A stretch of DNA of 64,000 bases from Oscheius dolichura (taxonomy: Eukaryota > Nematoda > Chromadorea > Rhabditida > Rhabditidae). Within the stretch, counting starts at the first letter, position 1. Every line of letters starts with the position of its first letter. Position numbers and translations under genes: made by a program. The notes beneath the pieces were generated by a model. The model did no database searches. It was not told the origin of the DNA and saw nothing but the letters and a program-made list of their open reading frames with translations. This document shows, one piece after another, positions 47,506 to 58,970 of this stretch. The stretch spans positions 1,178,001-1,242,000 of the forward strand of contig OW051495.1 of NCBI GenBank assembly GCA_932521035.1, written 5' to 3'.

Positions 47506-48073
47506 TAGTATTTTGTTATTGGACCCCTGTTGTCTTTTAGAAATTCTAACATCTAACAATTCCTTGAAATCACAAGGAGTTCCGTTTCGAAAAAAATGAT
47601 TGATATCAATAAAAATTTGAAGAAGTCTCTAATTTTCGAAGAAATTTACACAATTAGAATCAATACAAAACTCCGATACACTTGATGAGCACCTCCTATT
47701 ATTATTACTACTTCCCCCGTCATTTTTAACACCTCCTCAAAACATGGAATTTTATAGCTAATCCTCCCACTTGGCTCTTTTGTTTCCATTTTGGGTACAA
47801 CAGCTACTTCTCCCTCTTCTCTTTCTTCCACCCTCTAATCCTTGTCAAAAGGAGGGAAGAAAGCCAGGGGGCGGGCCGTCTCACGCCTCTCCTCCTCCTC
47901 CTCCTCCTCATCTCGGTACTTCTCCATTCCTACTGGCCGGGTGCCTGGCCAGATGATCTCCTCTCTTATCCTCTTCAAGAGTTGGCAACACCCTCTTCTA
48001 CCTCGGGAAGGGTTTGAGCCCCTCGTGGGCTGTAGTTCTTCTCTTTTTTCCCTCCAGGACCTTCCAAAGCTGT

Positions 48074-48312
48074 TAAAGGAACTGTCAGGGACTTTGAGTT
48101 TCGTTCACGAAGTTGCCTGATTCCGTTCACGGGTCCTGAAGCGATAGCGCGCCCCTTGTTATTATGTGGGGGATATAGCTCATTCGATGTGATTTTTGAC
48201 GCTGATTCCGATGGTGCTGTCCATTTTTCATAAAAAAGCTACATGTGGCCTGTACATATGTGTCTATATACCTCAACTACAGTAACCCGCCCCAGTCCCT
48301 GACAGTTCCTTT
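48074..48312. mobile_element. 239-bp element with ~21-base inverted ends
   Basis: TAAAGGAACTGTCAGGGACT at the left faces AGTCCCTGACAGTTCCTTTA at the right, perfect over the 20 bases quoted. Confidence 0.85.
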
Positions 48313-48322
48313 AAAACTATAG

Positions 48323-48459
48323 CTATAGTCCATTTCCAACGGATATTCCTCGGAAAAACCTCTCCGCTACGGGACCAGGAAGCTTTCAGACCAGGTCCCG
48401 TAGCGGAGACGCGCCGCCAAATTTGAATCCATGGAATATCCGTTGGAAATGGACTATAG
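48323..48459. mobile_element. Family E palindrome, copy 1
   Basis: Long palindrome: CTATAGTCCATTTCCAACGG and CTCCGCTACGGGACC face GGTCCCGTAGCGGAG and CCGTTGGAAATGGACTATAG, nearly the whole element pairing on itself. Confidence 0.9.
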
Positions 48460-48750
48460 GAAGCTGAAGCCAGGATAGTAGCATTTATAAATTGTAAATT
48501 TGCAACCCTGGTTATACTAGAGGCTCTAATAAAATTCCGTTATTTTATAGAATTGTCGAAAGAATAGAAAATGCTTGACACGGAGTTGCCCCCTCCCCCT
48601 CGAAAAACAATCTCAATAATTCAGAAAAATTCTTCCCCATTGTGTCCTGGTTATTATTTGTCACTCTGTGTACCCTCCTCACAGAATGGCCAATGTTTCA
48701 AGTCTCTTATATTAGGATTCAAGGTGTCTCTTCAAAAGTTCCAGGTTTTC

Positions 48751-48870
48751 CTATAGTTCCACGAATTCAAATTTGGCGGCGCCTCTTCGCTATGGGACCA
48801 TGTCCGAAAGCTTCCAGGTCCCGTAGCGGAGAGGTTTTGCCGAGGATATATCCGCTGGAAATGGACTATA
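48751..48870. mobile_element. Family E palindrome, copy 2
   Basis: Inverse orientation to copy 1, with the same CGTAGCGGAGAGGTTTTGCC and CGCTGGAAATGGACTATA blocks. A degraded third copy begins TATAGTCCGTTTCCAACGG at 55984. Confidence 0.85.
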
Positions 48871-49009
48871 CGACGTACGGACATAATTGCGTAATCGCGT
48901 TTTTTTTGCTCACATTATCGAACTTTACAATTCATGTTGCCAATGATTCCAATGATTGTTTTTTCTCTTCTTTGACACAGTTGTTTGCATATAAACGGGA
49001 AATTTATTC

Positions 49010-49260
49010 AATTACCACCTCTACCCAGCTGTTAATTTGATATATGAGAGCAAAAACAATAGATTCACACTATTTCCAAGAACAACCGTCCAAAAACCAA
49101 AGTAAACTGCTCCGTTTCCTTTTAAACCCTCCCTGTAGCCTTGAGATTTTAGAGAACCTGGAGAGAGAAAGAGGGAGATCAAAGATTTCAATGTAAGGAC
49201 AATGGAAACGGGTCACCGGCTATTTTTCGAGGAATAGATGAGGGAGTTCGTCTTTACGTG
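49010..49260 (+). repeat. Family G degenerate repeat, copy 1
   Basis: Ordered blocks: a C/T-rich CTACC run, GTTAATTTGATATATGAG, AACCCTCCCTGTAGCCTTGA, AAGGACAATGGAAACGGGTC and ACCGGC. Confidence 0.7.
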
Positions 49261-49299
49261 CAGTGGAAACGAGTCCAAACAATTTCAAAACAAAAATTG

Positions 49300-49520
49300 T
49301 TCAAATTTTCTCCTCCATCCGGCTATCAATTTGATTTATGAGTGCGTTATCACAATAGACAATCTAAACATCGAGATAAATGGCTCAAATTCTATTTAAA
49401 ACCACATTGAAGCAGCACAATTACATGCAAATGTAATAGAGAGCAAAGATTTGAGCATAAGGACAACGGAAACGGGTCACCAGCCGTTTTGGAGGAGGGG
49501 GATAGAGTTTGCTCCTTGGA
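49300..49520 (+). repeat. Family G degenerate repeat, copy 2
   Basis: Same block order: CTATCAATTTGATTTATGAG, AAACCACATTGAAGC, AAGGACAACGGAAACGGGTC and ACCAGCCG. Confidence 0.7.
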
Positions 49521-49964
49521 ACGGAAAGAGACCCAGTAAATTTGGAGAGATTGGAGATCTATTAGATGTAATACAAATCAGAAAACAATCAGAAAAGGAT
49601 TCAACGATCATTTTCATATCTATACTAGAACATTACAATCTACAGTACCCCCCACATTTTGGAAGAAGTCGCTTCGGGACCAATTAACATTTTTAGAGCC
49701 AAATTTTCCCGAATTTCAAGCTTATCCAGGAATAAATTTCCCTTCTTTGTTGTTGAAAGTGGGCTGTAACTGCTTGAACCGCTCATTTTTAGAATTGAAA
49801 TTTTTCAGAGAAGCTTGACTAGTGATCTTAATTATTTCATTGTTTTTTTATTGTTCCACCATAGTCCAAAAAACAACCGACTCCTTATAATTTGTTTGGC
49901 GGCTTTACCTAGTTCACAAACATTTTTCCAATTGTTTGTCATATACCAAACGGAAATAATTCAA

Positions 49965-50175
49965 TTTCTCCCCTTCCACGCGCTATCAATTTGATTTACA
50001 GGGTTTTCTGCTTCCAACGTTTTTCCGACCAAATTTTTCCCTATAAAATCTCATTGAAGCCTTGAAATTACTGGCAATCTAGAGGGGAAAGAGCAAAGAC
50101 TCCTCTGTGCGGAGAACGGAAACGGGTCACCGGCCATCTTTGGAGGGGCACATGGAGTATGGACTTTTTTTGCTA
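49965..50175 (+). repeat. Family G degenerate repeat, copy 3
   Basis: Same block order: CTATCAATTTGATTTACAGG, AAATCTCATTGAAGCCTTGA, GAGAACGGAAACGGGTC and ACCGGCC. Confidence 0.7.
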
Positions 50176-50283
50176 TGGAAAAGGGTTAAAAAAGATTAAT
50201 AGCCTATAGAGATTATTACAACCTCCAGTAACAATACGACACCAATATTAGGAAACTGCATTGATAGTACTAGAAGTCATACA

Positions 50284-50502
50284 TACGCAAAACGGTCAAT
50301 TTCGGGCGCGCCCTCTTTTGAGCGTAGACTTGAGTGTCGGGTACTTGTGTCCGTATCTCGGTCATTTCTTGATTGATTTCAAAAATTCAAAAACCTAGTT
50401 GGAGAGCACGTCAAGTTGATTCTAATGAACCTAGTCACATCTCAACCGGTCCGACAAAACAATATATAGCCCCCAAACTTTGAAAGAGGATACGTAACGC
50501 GC
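50284..50502 (+). repeat. Family B dispersed repeat, copy 2
   Basis: Full-length, ending with GGATACGTAACGCGCC. Confidence 0.9.
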
Positions 50503-51978
50503 CCAAGCGTTTGACCATGAATGCCCTTCCTCCTTGAGACAGTTTTCGTTTTCGAAATTAGTTTTCGAGAAATGTTTCTTGCAAATTCTCCCCGTTCCCT
50601 GTAACCTGTTCTTCCCATTTTTTCCCACGCGGTGTCATAATTTTCCCGCGCTTTGATACTTACCCAAGTCATAAGGTCAAACAAAAGGATAGAATCACTC
50701 GTCGTTCTCCTGCGTCAGCTGGGCTACCGTGGGAAAGGGGAGGCCTGATCCCTACACTCTGCTCCGCCTTTCCTTCAATGCTATGCAGCAGTTCTTGCTG
50801 CAGTCTGTTGTCAATGTCACATACCTCCAATAGGGGGAATACCTCCTCCTCCTCCGTAAGCGCAAGGATGTCGTTCCTCTGGGTAACTGCGATTAATTTT
50901 CTGAAAATTCCTACATTTCTCATGGAAGAAGAAGTAAAGATCTTTTGGAGAATCTTTTTCGTTGTGTCAAAAATATAAAATCAAGAGTAAAGGCTGTATT
51001 ATAGTTTGAATGGAGCGATCTTTGGAAATTCGCACGAGAACTATCGGCTTTGACTTCGCCATATTTATCTGGTCTCGAAGCATTCAAATTTTCCTTCCCA
51101 TGAAACATCTGCAGTCGTATTCCTTACTTTTAATCGAACGATAAAACAAGATCAATTCGTCAATTGAAATCCAGCTTCAAATTATTTTTTGCTCGTTTTA
51201 TGCCTTTTTTAAAAGTTAATTGCCCCCTCCTCGCCAAATTTTGAATTTTCCCCGCCTACTATTTCTTATTTTTGGAAACATGGAGCACAATGCGCCTTCT
51301 CTCATTCCGTTGTTGGTTGTTTTCCCGTTGTCCTCTTCTCTTTCCCTCTGGGTGGTCACAAAACAATAGAAAAGGGAGGGAGAAGGAGGAGGAGGGCATG
51401 AGAACAAACAGCAACACTTGCATCAGTTCACATATTGCCTATTATCATTTTGAAACGATTTTTCAGAAAAAGTACGCTTCTTGAAGCAATTGAACATTTT
51501 TGGCCATTTATTGAAATTAAAACACATCTCTGAAGTGAACTCCCGTTTTCATTCCTCTTTATATTCTCTAATTGAAAGATTTCTTTCTAAAATTGACAAT
51601 CCGTATAAGAAGATTCAGATTATCCTAGTTTCTCCATAAAAGTCCTCAAAAATAAGTTGCCCCGGTTAATTTCCCTGCTATTGCAGTTCCCGAGTTCAGA
51701 ACCGCGCCATTTCCCTCCACATCTAGCCATTTCTCTGTTTTTTCCATTAGAAACGAAGAAAAACGGCTTAAAATACGTTTTTTGTCAGTCAAAACAGCAT
51801 TTTCCCGCTCTAAACAACCTCGTTTCCTCATTTTCCTTATCCATCCCCTTCCCTCCTCCATTTTCTTGGAAATTTTCCCCGTTTCTCGATTTTCTCTTCA
51901 TTTTTCTCTCCTTTTTATTCTTTTACTAAACTTATAATAGCAAAATAATGAGTCGATATCAATTAGACCAATTTCAGG

Positions 51979-52937
51979 ATGCGTGTAATCTTGATGTTGC
52001 TTGTTGCCCTCTTCGCCTTGGTCTCTGCCATGCCGCAATTCACCAATCCCCGTCTGCGCAAGAGCCAAACACGTAGGTTTCGTTATTTTTCAACAAACAG
52101 TTCAATTATTCTCCAATTCTGATCCTCACAGGATGAATATTGGTCTTACAATGGGAAAAATTCAAGGCGCTACTTTTACCAGCTTGAGAAAACAGAAAAA
52201 AAAACCAATTTCTACGGAAAAACCAAGTTTTATGAGAAAAAGACCAACGTCAGCATGGAAAACTCCATAATTTTGTATTTTAAAGGTCTAAAATGTGTAT
52301 ATAACTGCCAAAAAGGCTTACAGTAACAAAAATTCGAGCAATAGTTCAAAAAACTGAAAGATTAGCAAATTCGAAGCTCGCTACTCAAAAATGACTCAAT
52401 ATTGAACTTTTATGACTTTTTTAGCGTCAAATTCTCTTTATTAGGAAATTTATATGGGAATTTATGTTGCTCGAGTGCAATTGTGTGCATAACAGAATAG
52501 AACCCTGCAAAACGCCCAATTTCGGGCGTGCCCTGGAAGTAGACGGGAGTGTCGGCTGTTTGTGTCCGTATCTTGGTCATTTCTTGGTCGATTTCAAAAA
52601 TTCAAAGACCTAGTTGGAGACCACGTCAAGACGATTCTAATGAACTTAGTCACATCTCAACCGACCCGACAATACAATCTGTAACAGAGGATATATCACG
52701 TAACGCGAGTGACAAAACTCTCCATTGAAATTTAGACTTTTGTGACTTTTTTTGGCATCAATATTGCTTTATTAGAACACTTCTATGTGAAATGATGTTA
52801 TATTGAGTTTGGAACGCGAAATAGTACAAAAAATGCTTATTTTTCTTTCAGAGGAAGCCAACATCCAGCCATTTATCCGTTTCCGCAAATCTTATTGGAA
52901 ACCGATGGGACCGCCGGCAGCTCTCTTCGACTATTAG
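51979..52937 (+). CDS. Short secreted peptide precursor, neuropeptide-like
   Basis: Two exons (51979-52072, 52852-52937) join in phase to give 59 residues. ATG follows TTTCAG. The signal peptide MRVILMLLVALFALVSA is followed by MPQFTNPRLRKSQTQEAN, then IQPFIRFRKSYWKPMGPP and AALFDY-stop. The donor is CAAACAC|GTAGGT and the acceptor TTTTTCTTTCAG. The mature region has two dibasic-like sites (RLRK, FRKS) around an FIRF core resembling FMRFamide-like peptides, but lacks the usual Gly for amidation, so the neuropeptide role is inference. The 779-base intron carries a family B repeat. An alternative second exon at 52131 would give a basic Lys-rich tail; I prefer the 52852 exon for its better acceptor. 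Confidence 0.6.
52505..52712 (+). repeat. Family B dispersed repeat, copy 3 (peptide-gene intron)
   Basis: Full-length, from GCAAAACGCCCAATTTCGGG to ATCACGTAACGCG. Confidence 0.9.
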
Positions 52938-55017
52938 CTTCCCCGCCTTTCCCATCTAGAGATATTCCCATAAATATCTTACCCGTTATTAGGATACCAC
53001 ATTTTTTATCCGGTTGTACGTCCGGTAGATCTCGTGATCATTCCGAACAGATTATTATATCCAGGTTGAAAAATTGAAAATTCGCAATATTTGAGAAATG
53101 TGCGAGACTCTCACATCATCTTGCTCTCCCCGTCCAATCTTCAAGATTACCCGACGTTAGAATTGATTATAAGGACGACGAATTGGGAAAGAGACATCTG
53201 AAAAGGCTCCCTTTTGAGCTCGACGACGGTGCATAGAGAATGTGGTAGACGGAAGGTAATAAGGATAATAATAGAAGGAAAAGAATCAAAGGAAGAGATT
53301 TTAGAAGGAAAGGACGGGGTTTTCTATGTTCTGCAGGGGCTATAATTGGAGTTCAAAAGGGAAGAGAATAATCTGAGGGCGGTTATTTCTCGGGAAAACT
53401 TCAACACTCAGAAACTTACTAAGGGAGTTCAGTTCAAGGAGAAGAAATAGACCACGGTATTTTCTTTTGGTGAAACTGGACTTTTAGCTAAAAAAATTGA
53501 AGAATTAGAGTGAATAATAGTTACCAAACGGCACACGGATAATATTGAGGGGATAAAACGAGCCGATTTCCAAGAATGGTAGGGAATTCTCATTCTCATG
53601 CTTTGCAGGGGCTATAATTCCAGTGGGAGATCATAAAGATAAAAACAACCTTGTTAGTCGGCCGTCTAGAAGGAACAAATAGGATTTTCAATGTACTGTA
53701 AGGGCTATAATTAGAGTTCAAGAGGGTAGCGTATATTATTATTCAATATTATGGCATATTTTTTATGTTTTCAGGCATTTTAGACAAAAGGTGACACTTT
53801 GAAAATTTTCTCGGTTGACAATCTTACTTGACAATATTTGTACCAACATCTGAAACTTACAGAAATCACCGCGTTCTATCCTAGAAAGTGTCCAGTAAAT
53901 TTGATCAAAGAAGGAAGAGAAATTAGGGGAATAAGCCCATTTCTCCAATTGACTTTTCTATGTTTGGGAGATTCCATAAAATGTGGTTTCGTTGTTCAAT
54001 GCTGGTTTACTTCCTATAATAGATTCCCTTCCCCGTTTTCCCCAAAATCCCCCCTCCCCGTCTCGTCGGAACGCCACTATTGTGCCTTTGATCACGGGAT
54101 CTCTTGCCCCCTCTCATGTGCTCTTCTGCTATAGTTGTTGTTGTTCTCAAGGCGAGAGGGCCAGCCAGCACTTAGTGATTACACCGAGGGATGAGAATTT
54201 ATGACTCCACTTGGTCTAGGAGAGAGAGGGAGAGGGCAGCTATGTTTAAACTTCAACCATCTGGTCCGAGAGAAAGAGAGCGACAAACGAAATGAACACT
54301 AATAGACCGAACTGAACGGAAAGTCAAAATATAATGTTAGGAACCCGGAGAAAAGGAAACCAGGATATAATACACGCCTCTTTTTATTTATCTTACGAAT
54401 GAAGAATTATAAAAATAACGACAACCGTTTACCTTCTTTTTATGTTTGGAAAGGTTTATTTGAAGTAAAAATAGGGAGAAGCGAGAGTACACGACGATTT
54501 CTATAAGCAAAAAAAGCTTTTTCAATGAGAAACTGACTGTAGTCCAACATCAAGGTGGAACCAAAGTATCTCTTTCTCACAGAAACCCGCCTTTTTTTGT
54601 GAATTCTAATATCAGAAATGGAAAAGAAAGAAGCATGAATAGAGGCAACAACTTTTTCTACTTTATATAATCTATAAACGAAACATTTTCGCATCAGAAT
54701 TTCAATAACACACTCCCATGTGCTACAGACTGTAGACTACAGTAATCTTCCCCCCTGATTTCCAAGAAATCCCCGAGGAGAAAGCCAGACTTGTGCCTGG
54801 CTGCCGGAAGTTTAACAAATAAGAAAAAACCAAATTCGCAAGAGTCAGTTGCGAGTCTGTCGGGAAAGCTCCAATGAGCAGCAGCAACAGAGAACAGGAA
54901 GGATTCTTCGATAAGATGTAAGTTAGACTGAACCAATGATAATGGTAGGAATGACCGAGCTAATGAAGGCTCCCTGAAACGAGAGATATTTCATGAGAAA
55001 GCTACATTCGCAAAAAC

Positions 55018-55255
55018 CCGGGCCCGCCGCCTTACGTAGCCTATCCTCTGTCATAGAATGTTAGGCTACAGATTTGATTGTCGGGTCCGTTGAGATGTGA
55101 CTGGGTTCATTAGAATCGCCTTGACGTGCTCTCCAACTAGGTCTTTGTATTTTTGAAATCGGCCAAGAAATGCCCGAGATACAGAGATAAACACCCGACA
55201 CTACCGTCTACTCCCAGGTCACGCCCGAAATTCGGCGTTTTGCCCATGCATACTG
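55018..55255 (-). repeat. Family B dispersed repeat, copy 4 (inverted)
   Basis: Opposite orientation; its CTAGTTGG block appears as GTGCTCTCCAACTAGGTC and it ends CGGCGTTTTGCCCATGC. Confidence 0.88.
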
Positions 55256-55983
55256 AGAAAATACAATTTTTGCGGGTAGTTAGAGTTATTATTTTAATTG
55301 TAGTCCTTCTACATTTATTAACTATTCCTAATCCTTATGGACAGGTTTTGAAGTCAGCTTGGAACATTGGTTGTTGCTCTGTCCATTTAGAGGTTTCAGA
55401 ACACTCACCCACGGTTACCGCTGATTTTCGACGACTGAAATGGTAAAATACCAAATTGTCAGTTGATATTGGTAAAAACATTTTCTGCTGGTCGGTTACA
55501 CAACAAGAATGAATAATAAAAAAGGCAACCTAAAACAGATTCCAGTCCAAGTCTCAAATAGTTGTCTTCTGGTCATCCACAAACCATATTCTGCTCATTT
55601 CCATCAAGTAGATGGCCAAAAATTCTGTTTTCTGGATAAAAATCGCTGTGAAATCTAGTCCCCATTGTACTTTAGTCGATCCCAGTGCGACTTTCAGTCG
55701 GCCAATGGGATTGATTAATGCTTTTAAACTTTGTGACGCACGTTGGCGTCCGAAATACACTTCTTTTCAGATATTTTAAAGTTTCGCCATCCCTATATTA
55801 TTCCTTCTGGTTTTTTTCTTGAAATCACTGCTTCTCTGACCCTCATGTGTCATCTCCAGCGAGTATGCGTCTTTTTAGAGTTGTACAAGGTTTTGGCTGC
55901 GGGATCCTAGTGAAAAAGACTAGCTACCGTAATATTCTTTTCGTGGAGAAAAAGCTGAGTTATCGGCCGGTAAAAGTAGTATT

Positions 55984-56090
55984 ATAGTCCGTTTCCAACG
56001 GATACGGAATTTAAAGATCTGTCGCATCTCCGTTGTGGGACTTCTTGAAACATGGTACTGCAGTGGAGAACGGAACGGCCTCATTCAAAT
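55984..56090. repeat. Family E, degraded copy 3
   Basis: Keeps TATAGTCCGTTTCCAACGG and CATCTCCGTTGTGGGAC, but the right arm is largely lost. Confidence 0.6.
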
Positions 56091-56375
56091 AATGCCCCCT
56101 AATCTTTAATGGCTATCCCACAACGGACTGTTTACTCATGCGTTTCCGCTGTGAGAACCCATCGAAACCGGATAATTATACTTCTCATAAAAGTGGCTGA
56201 AAACGTTTATCGTCTCTACTTTTCAAAGATCGCGATCTATCCTCTAGCTGGGAATAAATGAAATCCGATAATGGAATCTGTTCCGGGATAGGGCGATCTT
56301 TCTCTAAATTTTTGACCTGTCACGGTAGCCTTATTTTTTGGGGAAGAAGTATAGATCGAACTCAAAACTCATCAA

Positions 56376-56582
56376 TGCATACATGGGCAAACACCGAATT
56401 TCGGGCGTAGAGGAAGTGTCGGGTGTTTGTGTCCGTATCTCGTGCATTTCTTGGTCGATTTCAAAAATTCAAAGACCTAGTTGGAGAGCACGTCAAGACG
56501 ATTCTAATGAATGGTCACATCTCAACCACCTCGATGGGAAAACCTCCCCACAAACTTTGACAGAGGATATTACGTAATGCGG
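56376..56582 (+). repeat. Family B dispersed repeat, copy 5
   Basis: Slightly internally deleted (GGGCGTAGAGGAAGTGTCGG), ending GAGGATATTACGTAATGCG, 261 bases before the transthyretin-like ATG. Confidence 0.88.
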
Positions 56583-56842
56583 GTCTATATTGTTCCCCTC
56601 GCCCCCGGGATGACTCATGGTTCCCGGGTCGCTGTTTAGATCCACCCACCAGCAGCCGGTCACATCTCTCTCTCCTCCTCTCTCGTGAGGGCTCTCCTCT
56701 CCCGGGCGACAGCTGTTCCTCCGCCCTTTTGATGGCATAAATATCTTCGCCGTCCCCCGGTCCTCCCCTATTTTTATTTTCCTCTCTCTTTCCCCTTTTC
56801 ACCTTCAAATTCCCCTCAAATTTCCAAATTTTCAGAAACAAA

Positions 56843-58394
56843 ATGCGTTGCCTCCTGCTCCTGGCGCTCTTCGGAGCCGTCCTTGTTTCGGCTAGACTCC
56901 AAAACATCACCGTCCGGGGAATTGCCGTCTGTGAGAAGCGCCGCCTGGCCAATGCCCACGTCCAGCTCTATGACAAGGACACCTGTTAGTTTTTATGGGT
57001 CTTGGAAGGAAAGAATTGGCTTTTAGTGGACCCCAATGACCTCCTCTCCGAAGTCCATACCAACAAAGAAGGAGAGTTCGAAGTCTACGGAGAGGAAGAC
57101 GAAGTAGGCAAGATCGAGCCATTCATCCGTATCAGCCACAACTGCAAGGCCAAGAAGGTGAGCTGGGAAAGCGGAACAGCAAAAATATCATAATTATCAA
57201 AAGTGGGGAAAAATCCCTAAAAGGGGGATAAAAATCGACTCGGTCCTGGATATCCCTCTTCCCTGCACCCGTAAAGTCTGGGCAGACGGATCACATTTAT
57301 TCAAAATTGTTACAAAGCTGTGGCGCCTTTATATCTTCGTCTTGCCGAGACTTTACGGGTGCCAAGGGATCGGACTATCGAGGATCGAATCTCTAATCCA
57401 GTTCGAGCTTCAATTTGGTCATAAAAAAGGAAGGCAGAATCCAATTTACTGACTGAAGAGTAGATGCCGGTTTACAGCTAAAAAAATAAGAAGCAGTGGG
57501 AATACAGAGCCCAGTACAGGGAACGTTCCACATATCTAGCCCTAGACTCCCCATACGAAACCACTACAACGTTTTCAAAATACCGTAACACCCTAGTTTT
57601 ATTCTCTAGCTTCAGTTGGGCCATATAAGTGGCACAATGGATACGATTTCTTCTTCTTCGAGGGTTTCTTTTGAACAGAATTACGGTTCCCAGCCAGGAA
57701 AACGGGGTGATAACGGCGAAAATCGCTCAAATCTACGGGCTAGAACAAAAAAAAAAGCCTTGCTATTTCTCTAGCGATAGTATTTTTACCTGATATCAAA
57801 GTGATACTGAAATAAAAGATACTTTTGCGCTTTTAAAATTCCTATCAAAACATAAAATGATCACGACTGCAACCTTCAATAATGCCGCGTTTGAATCCAT
57901 TTCCAACGAGCAAATAGGGAAACTGACATTTTTAAAGGTCTACCTTGTTCTAATCACTCAAAAGTGCGCTATAAATTGAGCAAATACCTATTAAAAACGG
58001 AAAATCACTCTGAAAATTCAATATATGACGTTCACACAAATGGATATCACTCAACATCGAGAATCTTCCTTCTGAAATAGTCCATTTGTAGCAGATGTTT
58101 TACGAACCGTAATGGTCGGAGCGCGTCTCCGTTACAGGACCCGTATTATCAATTTGTTTTTCTTATTTACCGTAATCTTTCATTGTGCAGTACAAAAAAT
58201 TAGAGGACCGCGCGTGAAAATGTCGTGAATATCCGTTAGAAAATGACGATAAATACAGATTAACCCCCAGTTACTTTCAGGGCTGCACCCGTGTCGGCGA
58301 CTACACCGTGCCCCAGGAGCTCATCGGCGGAGTCTACGACATGACCTACGTCACTTTGGACATCGTTGTCCACGGCGAGAAGGAAAAGTGCTAG
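56843..58394 (+). CDS. Transthyretin-like family protein (nematode TTL/TTR), secreted
   Basis: Nematode-specific secreted family with a transthyretin-like beta-sandwich; members act as extracellular binding or bridging proteins, individual ligands mostly unknown. Signal peptide [17 protein letters not shown]. The domain opens with the typical [20 protein letters not shown], followed by QLYDKDT joined to [38 protein letters not shown], then [20 protein letters not shown] and [16 protein letters not shown]-stop. Cysteines in AVCEK, HNCKAK, GCTRV and the C-terminal KC fit the family pattern. Exons 56843-56983, 57026-57158 and 58281-58394; the last intron (1.1 kb) contains a family D hairpin. Length about 129 residues is normal. 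Confidence 0.95.
57258..57368. repeat. Family D hairpin (transthyretin-like intron)
   Basis: CTGCACCCGTAAAGTCTGGG faces CCGAGACTTTACGGGTGCC across a spacer of about 70 bases. Confidence 0.88.
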
Positions 58395-58970
58395 ATTCTA
58401 TCCCCATAATGTCAACTACAATAAAAAACAAGAATTCTATCTGATTAATCCGTCATTTTCCCTCAATTTTGTAATATTCCTGGAAAAAACATTGGTGTAA
58501 ATAAAGATTATTCATTTTTGATTATTTTTTAAAGTTTTGGATGTGTTTTAAAAGGAAACAAGGGAAGGAATCAGTACTTTTTCGCGCTGGGTACGACGGA
58601 TTGGTGGTCGAAATTGTTGAGGAGCTTTTCGGCGCTTCATAGCTCCTCTAAAATGGTCTTCTATTCTAAACTAAGTTTCTCTACACTTGTGATTGGTAAA
58701 ATAAGGAATTCTAGCTTTTCTTTGATGTTTTGAACAGTTTTTAAATTACGTTAGGGGGAAATTCATTGCTTTACTCTGGATTCAAGCTGGTGAAATCCAA
58801 ATATTATATTCCCTTTTCCAAAATCGAAGAGATTCTGTTTTCTTTGGGAAACTTGAAAATCGGGGAAAATTGAGCGCAAACTGATATTTGGTCTCGCAGT
58901 GGATCTCCCATTTATTGAGCAATCAAAACACGATATTTTATAAATTCATTGCTTTCCCCGGGGGCTGATC

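Larger units (their letters stand above)
46641..51978. other. Gene-free, repeat-rich stretch
   Basis: No recognisable protein on either strand. It contains the palindromes at 47344-47505, 48074-48312 and 48323-48459, family E, family G and a family B copy (listed separately). A decayed family A end occurs at 50826-50860 (ATACCTCCTCCTCCTCCGTAAG) with an associated open frame that is not convincing as a gene. Confidence 0.4.
52938..56842. other. Gene-free stretch between the peptide and transthyretin-like genes
   Basis: No recognisable protein on either strand. A motif GGGGCTATAATT recurs at about 53336, 53608 and (as AGGGCTATAATT) 53699, each near a GAAGG-rich patch. Family B copies lie at 55018-55255 and 56376-56582 and a degraded family E copy at 55984-56090. 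Confidence 0.4.

Noticed and set aside
55153-55446. A ~97-codon open frame over family B copy 4
   Set aside because: Most of it lies within the repeat, and the remainder has no recognisable domain or splice signals.
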